Source: an uncultured Clostridium sp. (GTDB lineage Bacteria; Bacillota; Clostridia; Lachnospirales; Lachnospiraceae). From it: DNA of 36,888 nucleotides. How positions within the stretch are numbered: the first letter of the stretch is position 1; every line of letters starts with the position of its first letter. The notes beneath the pieces are model-generated. The model was not told the DNA's origin, searched no databases, and was given only the letters and a program-made list of their open reading frames with translations. Shown one piece after another: positions 17,822-23,699 of the stretch. The position numbers and the translations under genes are program-made. The DNA is taken from assembly GCA_946498245.1 (NCBI GenBank), contig CAMMNN010000034.1:1-36888 (forward strand), in the 5' to 3' direction.

Positions 17822-17861
17822 CCGGTTTCTGCGTTCACCGCAGAAAACCGGGCGCTAAAAT
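17822..17861 (+). repeat. 40-bp hairpin repeat, copy 2
   Basis: Identical to 17617-17656. It ends 28 bases before the start of the small gene at 17889. Together these units fill the 329-base gap between clpC and that gene; I see no coding sequence in the gap. Confidence 0.85.
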
Positions 17862-17888
17862 CACATAAAATACCAGGAGGATAAACAG

Positions 17889-18299
17889 ATGCCTGAAAAT
17901 GGATTAATCCGCAGCGAGGCTGACGGAACTATCAGCTTTGGAAATTACAAATTGCCTGCAAAAGAAAAGCTGGACAATTTTGAACATCAGGGTGATTTAT
18001 ATAAAGTGAAAACCTACTCTGAAATCACAAAACTGGAAAGGAACGGTATGTTCGTTTATGAGTCTGTGCCGGGTACGGAAGTTGAGCATTTAAATGTGAC
18101 CGGACGGGGCTGTACCTGCCAGGTGAAAGGAAACCGGGATGCGCAGCTTACCATTCAGTTAGAGGACGATACAGAGTATGAGGTATTCGTTGACGGTATT
18201 TCTGTAGGCGGCATGACCACAAATATGAGCGGCAAGCTGGTGGTCAGCGTAGAGCTTAACGAAGGAACGGCTGCAGAGATTCGTGTGGAGAAAAGATAA
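17889..18299 (+). CDS. Uncharacterised 136-residue beta-rich protein
   Basis: AGGAGGATAAAC precedes the ATG, so it is very likely translated. The sequence has no signal peptide or membrane segment. The first half (RSEADGTISFGNYKLPAKEK) is polar; the second half alternates hydrophobic and polar residues with repeated short strands (LNVTGRGCTCQVKG, LTIQLEDDTEYEVFVDGIS, GKLVVSVELNEGTAAEIRV), suggesting a small beta sandwich. I do not recognise a catalytic motif. It ends three bases before radA and is probably co-transcribed with it. Similar small proteins may be annotated as endosialidase-like in related genomes, but I cannot verify that and would not use the name. Confidence 0.8.
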   Translation: MPENGLIRSEADGTISFGNYKLPAKEKLDNFEHQGDLYKVKTYSEITKLERNGMFVYESVPGTEVEHLNVTGRGCTCQVKGNRDAQLTIQLEDDTEYEVFVDGISVGGMTTNMSGKLVVSVELNEGTAAEIRVEKR

Positions 18300-18302
18300 T
18301 CA

Positions 18303-19706
18303 ATGGCAAAAACGAAAATAACGGCATTTTTCTGCAAAGAATGCGGATATGAGTCTGCAAAATGGATGGGACAGTGTCCCGGCTGCAGACAATGGAATAC
18401 TTTCGTGGAAGAGCCGGTTGCGAAAAAGGAGCCGCGGGGTTTGAGCCCCACGGCTCCCCGCAGTTTATCGGCTCAGGGCGGAAGAAATGTCAGGGCCGGC
18501 GGCCTTGCCCGCCCCGCCCTGTTGTCAGAAATCCCCATAGAGGAGACGGATCGGATTCCCACGGGATCCGGAGAACTGGATCGGGTGTTGGGCGGCGGCA
18601 TTGTAAAAGGCTCCCTGGTATTGGTGGGAGGAGATCCCGGCATTGGAAAATCCACCCTGCTGCTGCAGGTCTGCCGGAGTTTGGCAAACAGGGGCCGCAG
18701 GATCCTGTATATCTCCGGGGAAGAGTCCCTGAAACAGATTAAGCTGCGGGCCAACCGCATCGGGGAAGTAACGGGAGAGCTGCGCTTTCTCTGCGAAACA
18801 AACCTGGAAATCATTGAAGAAGTGATAGAAAAAGAAAAACCGGAGATGGTTGTCATTGACTCCATTCAGACCATGTTCTGCGAAGCGGTGGAATCTGCTC
18901 CGGGAAGCGTCAGCCAGGTAAGAGAGTCCACCAGCCTCCTGCTGCAGATTGCAAAGGGACGGGGAATCACAGTCTTTATCGTAGGCCACGTAACCAAAGA
19001 AGGCGTTGTGGCAGGCCCCAGGGTTCTGGAGCACATGGTAGATACGGTGCTGTATTTTGAAGGAGATCGCCACGCTTCCTACCGGATTCTCCGGGGAGTA
19101 AAAAACCGGTTTGGCTCTACCAACGAAATCGGAGTCTTTGAAATGCGGGAACAGGGCTTGGCCGAAGTGGAAAACCCCTCGGAGTATATGCTGTCAGGCC
19201 GTCCGGAGGATGCTTCCGGGGCCGTGGTAGCCTGTTCCATAGAAGGGACCCGGCCTATTTTGCTGGAGGTCCAGGCCCTGGTAACGGAAACTAGCTTCGG
19301 AATGCCCAGAAGAACGGCTACAGGAACGGATTACAACCGGGTGAATCTGTTAATGGCTGTTTTGGAAAAGCGGTGCCGCTATGATTTGGCCCGTTATGAC
19401 GCCTATGTCAACATTGCCGGAGGGATCCGCATGAACGAACCGGCTCTGGATTTGGCTATTGTCATGGCCCTTATTTCCAGCTATAAGGATCGGCCTGTGG
19501 ATCCCGGCCTGATTCTCTTTGGGGAAGTTGGCCTTTCCGGCGAAGTCCGGGCCGTCAGCTTGGCGGAGCAGCGCGTAAAAGAGGCGGTAAAGCTGGGCTT
19601 TACCACCTGTATGCTTCCTCAAACCTCCCTGGAGAGAATAAAGCCTGACGGTTCTATCCGGCTCATTGGAGTCAGAAATGTAAAAGAGGCTATTGCCTAT
19701 TTATAG
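18303..19706 (+). CDS. radA: RadA/Sms DNA recombination and repair ATPase
   Basis: A 467-residue protein in three parts: N-terminal zinc finger CKECGYESAKWMGQCPGC (residues 10-27), RecA-like ATPase with GGDPGIGKSTLLLQ near 107-120 and the RadA-specific KNRFGS near 266, and a Lon-protease-like C-terminal domain (GLSGEVRAVSLAEQRVKEA). RadA is a branch-migration helicase that helps process recombination intermediates. In Firmicutes radA often follows clpC; here the repeats and one small gene intervene. Its last 6 bases overlap the convergent MFS gene. Confidence 0.95.
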   Translation: MAKTKITAFFCKECGYESAKWMGQCPGCRQWNTFVEEPVAKKEPRGLSPTAPRSLSAQGGRNVRAGGLARPALLSEIPIEETDRIPTGSGELDRVLGGGIVKGSLVLVGGDPGIGKSTLLLQVCRSLANRGRRILYISGEESLKQIKLRANRIGEVTGELRFLCETNLEIIEEVIEKEKPEMVVIDSIQTMFCEAVESAPGSVSQVRESTSLLLQIAKGRGITVFIVGHVTKEGVVAGPRVLEHMVDTVLYFEGDRHASYRILRGVKNRFGSTNEIGVFEMREQGLAEVENPSEYMLSGRPEDASGAVVACSIEGTRPILLEVQALVTETSFGMPRRTATGTDYNRVNLLMAVLEKRCRYDLARYDAYVNIAGGIRMNEPALDLAIVMALISSYKDRPVDPGLILFGEVGLSGEVRAVSLAEQRVKEAVKLGFTTCMLPQTSLERIKPDGSIRLIGVRNVKEAIAYL

Positions 19707-20846
19707 CGGCTTTCTTTTATAGCGTTCAAAAAGGAGCAGTCCGGACAGACATAAAATCAGCCCGAATCCCATGGCGGCGGCTATGGATATTTCCGCTGTC
19801 CGGCCAAATACCAGATTAGTAAAAACAGCCGCTCCGTCCATAAAGGCGGCGTTAAAGCTGAGAGCCGCCGCCCGGTTTTGGGGAGAAACAGCCTGATTCT
19901 GCAGTTCCAGTTGGAGCGGGCCAAAGAGGCTGTGGCTGATGCGAAGGAGTAAGATGGCCGCCACAGACAAAAGGGGACTGCAGGTAAAGGTAAGGATCAG
20001 GCAGGCGATTCCACCGGAGAAAAGCAGGAGCGATCCAGTTTTGCCGGCGCCGAGACGGCTGGTTAACCTTGCGGAAAATCCTGCAGAAAGACCGGCCAGA
20101 GTCACTGCAATATAAGCCAGAGCCATAGTTTTTTCCGCCATGCCGGCCCTCAGGTATTGAGGCTGGTTTAAGAAAACGGTAATGGTCTGGTGGGTTTCAT
20201 TAAAAAGGGCGGCTGCCAGAATCAGCAAAAGCAGCTTCTTTGAGGGGAGAAGGGAGAGCGAAAAGAGGGGACTCCCTTTTTCTTTGCCTTCCCCTTCCGC
20301 CATCTGATCCGGTTCCTGAAGGGCCAGAGAAAGGAGGGCGGCAACGCCATAGACAGCGGCGGTAGCAAAAGCTGACATACGATACCGGCCGCTCATAAAA
20401 AGAGAGTAGAGGCCGGCTGCCGCCACCATTCCTCCCATGGTCAGATTGGAGTAAATCCCAAATACACGGTGGGAATCTCCTTTTTTGCAGGAGCGATAGA
20501 GGAATGCCGTATCTGTGCCGGATAATCCAGCCGTTACCACTGCCAGAAGAACCCGTTCCAGAAGGAAACCGCCGAAGGTATGGGCTTTCCAGAAAATGAG
20601 TTTGGAGAAAAAGAAAAGAAAGCAGCAGAAAGAAATGGTTCGTTTGTAACCGATTTTTTCCGCAGCAATTCCCCATGGAAGCTCCAACAGAATCATCAGA
20701 ACAAGGGAAATGCTTTCAATGAGAGTAATTTCAAATAAAGAAATGCCTGCCGTCTGCCGGTACAAGGTAGCAATAGGACTGTAAAAAACCATGCCCTGAA
20801 GGCCGGCAATGGCATACATCAGATAGAGATTTCGATTTTTTGCCAT
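19701..20846 (-). CDS. MFS transporter, probable drug/metabolite exporter
   Basis: A 381-residue membrane protein with about twelve hydrophobic segments, for example LYLMYAIAGLQGMVFYSPIATLY at the N terminus and MGFGLILCLSGLLLFERYKRK at the C terminus. A basic loop near residue 60 (AEKIGYKR) is typical of MFS loop 2-3. AAGGATGG lies upstream of the ATG. It is a lone gene on the minus strand, convergent with radA and overlapping it by 6 bases. The substrate cannot be read from the sequence. Confidence 0.82.
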   Translation of the reverse strand: MAKNRNLYLMYAIAGLQGMVFYSPIATLYRQTAGISLFEITLIESISLVLMILLELPWGIAAEKIGYKRTISFCCFLFFFSKLIFWKAHTFGGFLLERVLLAVVTAGLSGTDTAFLYRSCKKGDSHRVFGIYSNLTMGGMVAAAGLYSLFMSGRYRMSAFATAAVYGVAALLSLALQEPDQMAEGEGKEKGSPLFSLSLLPSKKLLLLILAAALFNETHQTITVFLNQPQYLRAGMAEKTMALAYIAVTLAGLSAGFSARLTSRLGAGKTGSLLLFSGGIACLILTFTCSPLLSVAAILLLRISHSLFGPLQLELQNQAVSPQNRAAALSFNAAFMDGAAVFTNLVFGRTAEISIAAAMGFGLILCLSGLLLFERYKRKPL

Positions 20847-20991
20847 AATAAACCATCCTTAATTCTTATATAAATGATGTAAGAGTCAAAGGGTATGAGT
20901 ACAAGCCAAAAAGACGCGTCAGCGTACGCGCCTTAGAAGCAAAAAAGAATCTCAGTACTCAAATGGGACGGTTCATAATGGCCTCCTGCTG

Positions 20992-21035
20992 AAAAGAAAA
21001 ACATCCCGAATATCCTTGGGCGATATTCGGGATGT
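20992..21035 (-). terminator. Terminator of the tRNA-Trp gene
   Basis: Read on the minus strand, ACATCCCGAATATC and GATATTCGGGATGT form a perfect 14-bp stem with a 7-base loop, followed by TTTTCTTTTC. It lies 46 bases after the tRNA 3' end. Confidence 0.88.
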
Positions 21036-21080
21036 CTTCCTCACACTTTTCCACACTTATTAAATTCTTCCCAAAGGAAG

Positions 21081-21151
21081 CAGGGGAAGAGGGGCTCGAA
21101 CCCCCATCTACGGTTTTGGAGACCGCTGCTCTACCATTGAACTATTCCCCT
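21081..21151 (-). tRNA. tRNA-Trp (anticodon CCA)
   Basis: On the minus strand the acceptor stem AGGGGAA pairs with TTCCCCT, with G as discriminator base. The D arm reads AGTTCAATGGTAGAGC, the anticodon loop is CTCCAAA giving CCA, and the T arm holds GGGGGTTCGAGCCCC. The terminal CCA is not encoded. A near-consensus promoter lies upstream and a strong terminator downstream, so it is a single-gene unit. Confidence 0.96.
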
Positions 21152-21191
21152 ATGTCATCAAGGCTCAGTCCTTATCGCCTCGCACTTGATT

Positions 21192-21220
21192 ATAATACCA
21201 CACTCTTTCCGTGGTGTCAA
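21192..21220 (-). promoter_or_regulatory. Promoter of tRNA-Trp
   Basis: On the minus strand TTGACA (21215-21220) and TATTAT (21192-21197) are 17 bp apart, about 40 bases before the tRNA 5' end. Confidence 0.8.
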
Positions 21221-21388
21221 TGATTATTTTCGGAAGTTTTTAAAACTATTCCAATAATTGTAACACTTTCCGGGGGCCTAAAGGCGACCTCTTGGCTCTT
21301 TGGCATTTTCTTTTAGTGGGAAAAAAGAAAAATAGACAAAATTGGTACAAAAGCAACATAATAATTGTGGAAATCAGACAATTACTGA

Positions 21389-21417
21389 TTGAAAACAGGA
21401 GATCCCTTTGTTATAAT
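21389..21417 (+). promoter_or_regulatory. Promoter of the phosphofructokinase gene
   Basis: TTGAAA at 21389-21394 and TATAAT at 21412-21417 are separated by 17 bp. The start codon is 40 bases downstream of the -10. Confidence 0.82.
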
Positions 21418-21456
21418 AGGAAGAAAGCATCAAGTATAACTAAGGGGGTAATTGCT

Positions 21457-22698
21457 ATGGCATCAAAAAAGAGAAATATTATTGTAGGACAGTCCGGAGG
21501 GCCCACATCCGTTATAAACTCCAGTTTGGCCGGAGTTTATAAAACGGCAAAGGAGAGAGGATTCCATAAGGTATACGGAATGCTCCACGGGATTCAGGGA
21601 CTTCTGGACGAACAGTATGTGGATCTGTCTACTCAGATTCATTCAGATATGGATATTGAACTGCTGAAACGGACTCCTTCTGCTTTTTTGGGTTCCTGCC
21701 GCTTCAAGCTGCCGGAAATCCACAGCAATCCGGAAGTATACGAGAAAATTTTTACCATTTTGGATAAGCTTCAGATCGAAGTGTTTATATACATCGGCGG
21801 AAACGACTCCATGGATACCATTAAAAAGCTGTCGGACTACGCCATTGTAAAAGGACACAGCCAGAAATTTTTAGGGGTTCCAAAGACCATTGACAACGAT
21901 TTGGCCCTGACGGATCATACCCCCGGTTACGGCAGTGCCGCAAAGTATATCGGCGCATCCACCAAAGAGATTATTCGGGACGCCTTGGGACTTACCTATA
22001 ATAAGAGCATGATCACCATTATTGAAGTAATGGGACGCAATGCAGGCTGGCTGACAGGAGCTACAGCCCTGGCAAAGACAGAAGAGTGCGAAGGACCGGA
22101 TCTCATTTATCTTCCCGAAGTTCCCTTTGATCTGGAAAAATGTCTGAAAAAAGTCAGAGAGCTTCTAAAAAAGAAGAGCTCCGTAGTAATCGCTGTTTCT
22201 GAGGGAATTAAACTGGCAGACGGCAGATACGTATGCGAGCTTTCCGGCGGAGCAGATTACGTAGACGCCTTCGGGCACAAACAGCTTCAGGGAACCGCAG
22301 CTTATTTGGCCGGATACATGGGAGCTGAGATTGGCTGCAAAACCAGAAGCGTTGAATTTTCCACTCTTCAGAGAAGCGCTTCCCATATGGCTTCCAGAGT
22401 AGACGTAAATGAAGCGTTTATGGTAGGCGGCGCTGCAGTAAAAGCCGCTGATGAAGGCGATACCGGCAAGATGGTGGTAATCGACCGGATTTCAGATGAT
22501 CCTTATATGAGTGCCGCAGGAATTTACGACGTCCACAGAATCGCCAACAACGAAAAGCTGGTTCCCAGAAACTGGATCAATAGAGAAGGCAACTATGTAA
22601 CCCAGGAATTTTTAAATTACATCGAACCGCTGATCCAGGGCGACTACCAGCCCTTTATGGTAAACGGCCTGCCCCAGCATTTAGTGTTAAAGCGGTAA
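21457..22698 (+). CDS. 6-phosphofructokinase, pyrophosphate-dependent type
   Basis: A 413-residue enzyme that phosphorylates fructose 6-phosphate in glycolysis. I use the ATG at 21457 (MASKKRNIIVGQSGGP), with AAGGGGG upstream; a longer frame from 21292 reads through the promoter. Family motifs are GQSGGPTSVINSS, GGNDSMDT at residues 114-121 and PKTIDNDL at 142-149. The Asp after GGN and the Lys of PKTIDND are the two positions that distinguish pyrophosphate-using enzymes from ATP-using ones (GGDGS and PGTIDND). It is therefore probably reversible and saves ATP. A terminator follows. Confidence 0.9.
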   Translation: MASKKRNIIVGQSGGPTSVINSSLAGVYKTAKERGFHKVYGMLHGIQGLLDEQYVDLSTQIHSDMDIELLKRTPSAFLGSCRFKLPEIHSNPEVYEKIFTILDKLQIEVFIYIGGNDSMDTIKKLSDYAIVKGHSQKFLGVPKTIDNDLALTDHTPGYGSAAKYIGASTKEIIRDALGLTYNKSMITIIEVMGRNAGWLTGATALAKTEECEGPDLIYLPEVPFDLEKCLKKVRELLKKKSSVVIAVSEGIKLADGRYVCELSGGADYVDAFGHKQLQGTAAYLAGYMGAEIGCKTRSVEFSTLQRSASHMASRVDVNEAFMVGGAAVKAADEGDTGKMVVIDRISDDPYMSAAGIYDVHRIANNEKLVPRNWINREGNYVTQEFLNYIEPLIQGDYQPFMVNGLPQHLVLKR

Positions 22699-22740
22699 AA
22701 ACAGGACTGTAAGCTCTTACAAATAAATTCATACAAACGC

Positions 22741-22800
22741 AAAAAAACCGGCGTGAAATCTCCACTGAATTAATAAATTATGGAGATGCGCCGGTTTTTC
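22741..22800 (+). terminator. Terminator after phosphofructokinase (works on both strands)
   Basis: CCGGCG and ATCTCCA pair with TGGAGAT and CGCCGG around an AT-rich loop. A run of A precedes and TTTTTC follows, so it can act in both directions. Confidence 0.85.
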
Positions 22801-22904
22801 ATGTGTAAAAACTGTGTTAAAATGCGTAAAAACAGGGTAAAGATACAGGAAGAAAATGGTAAATCCGTATAAGAAAAAAAGGAAATTGGCAAAAAAAGGA
22901 AAAT

Positions 22905-22933
22905 TTGACAATTCCATGCAATCGTGCTATATA
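22905..22933 (+). promoter_or_regulatory. Promoter of the HPr-like gene
   Basis: Consensus TTGACA at 22905-22910 and TATATA at 22928-22933 with 17 bp spacing, 51 bases before the start codon. Confidence 0.8.
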
Positions 22934-22984
22934 TAGGTCAACACAAACCACATTTAAATTTTATTTCAAAGGAGCTGAGCAATT

Positions 22985-23227
22985 ATGAAACAGAAACGAG
23001 TAATGCTGCCGTCTATTGCTGCGGCAAAAGAATTTGTACAGGAAGCAAGTAAATGCGATTTTGACATCAACGTATTTTACAACCGGGTGGTAATCGACGC
23101 AAAGTCCCTGTTAGGCGTACTGAGCCTGGATTTGACCAGAGTGCTTACAGTAGAATACAACGGTGAAAACGAAGAATTTGAAGAATATCTGGACAGCTTA
23201 GAAAAAAACATCACAGTAGTTGCATAA
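22985..23227 (+). CDS. HPr/Crh-like protein lacking the active-site histidine
   Basis: An 80-residue protein with the HPr fold signature: EASKCDFDINVFYN and IDAKSLLGVLSLDL match the helix and strand around Ser46 of HPr (TASKYDADVNLEYN, VNLKSIMGVMSLG). Ser41 here corresponds to Ser46, the HPrK/P target. The loop that holds His15 in HPr (GIHARPA) is missing: the sequence passes from VMLPS straight to IAAAKEF. It therefore cannot carry phosphate for the PTS, but might act through serine phosphorylation like Crh of Bacillus. AAGGAGCTG gives the ribosome site. It has its own promoter and terminator. Confidence 0.85.
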   Translation: MKQKRVMLPSIAAAKEFVQEASKCDFDINVFYNRVVIDAKSLLGVLSLDLTRVLTVEYNGENEEFEEYLDSLEKNITVVA

Positions 23228-23244
23228 AAACGTGAAAAACAGAT

Positions 23245-23302
23245 AAAAAAGATACCCTGACGGGAAGGCTCGGAAACAGCAGCCTTGCTGCCGGGGTATT
23301 TT
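23245..23302 (+). terminator. Terminator after the HPr-like gene
   Basis: A 19-bp imperfect stem (ATACCC...AAGGCT with AGCCTT...GGGTAT) with a 10-base loop, followed by TTTTCG. Confidence 0.8.
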
Positions 23303-23326
23303 CGATCTTTCCTTCCACGAAAGTAG

Positions 23327-23382
23327 CTGGTATAATATGAGCACTTGGTGAGGTATTGTCGAACCTAGTGCGAATATATACC
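23327..23382 (+). repeat. Hairpin unit with promoter-like TGGTATAATATG
   Basis: TGGTATAATATG is followed by GCACTTGGT at 23341-23349, which pairs with ACCTAGTGC at 23363-23371 with one mismatch. This is the first unit of the second mosaic cluster, which fills the gap up to the gene at 23700. Confidence 0.65.
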
Positions 23383-23430
23383 TGGCCACTTAACGAGGTC
23401 TTCCACGAGTTTAGTGGACATGGTATAATA
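23383..23430 (+). repeat. 48-bp hairpin repeat, second-cluster copy
   Basis: 47 of 48 bases identical to 17673-17720, on the same strand. The one change (A at 23418) breaks a single pair of the stem. Confidence 0.85.
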
Positions 23431-23443
23431 GACTCCAAAATCA

Positions 23444-23462
23444 GGATATGCTTTGCATATCC
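23444..23462 (+). repeat. Short perfect hairpin within second cluster
   Basis: GGATATGC, TTT, GCATATCC form a perfect 8-bp stem. It lies between the 48-bp unit and the next TGGTATAATATGG motif at 23496. Confidence 0.6.
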
Positions 23463-23515
23463 CCCGCTGCGCGGTCGCTTGTTTTTCTGCTGATGTGGTA
23501 TAATATGGAATAGCA

Positions 23516-23606
23516 GTTCGGCTATGCGGCCAATGCTGCATGGGAGCTTGCTCACAAAGCAACATTTCACCATATGGGTCTGCATGGCTGAACGGTTACA
23601 TAATAT
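23516..23606 (+). repeat. Long inverted-repeat unit, second-cluster copy
   Basis: GTTCGGCTATG at 23516-23526 pairs with CATGGCTGAAC at 23583-23593 through two G-U wobbles. The 3' arm and following bases (23584-23606) are identical to 17788-17810, while the sequence between the arms differs from the first cluster. Confidence 0.7.
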
Positions 23607-23635
23607 TCGAACTTAGGGCGAATGCCCGTGAACGA

Positions 23636-23652
23636 GGAAAACGAAGTTTTCC
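23636..23652 (+). repeat. Perfect 7-bp hairpin before the nuclease-helicase gene
   Basis: GGAAAAC, GAA, GTTTTCC. It is followed by GGACATGGTATAACTGG, another promoter-like motif, 24 bases before the ATG at 23700. Confidence 0.6.
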
Positions 23653-23699
23653 CAGTGGGCGCAGCGGACATGGTATAACTGGGAGGTGACAGGCGGAAT

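Noticed and set aside
17573..17861. CRISPR array
   Set aside because: Only two copies of the 40-bp unit with a 165-bp interval, no regular spacers and no cas genes.
21032..21223. Open frame over the tRNA-Trp gene
   Set aside because: It reads the opposite strand of the tRNA and its promoter; the GEEGLEPPSTVLE-like sequence is a frequent artefact of tRNA antisense.
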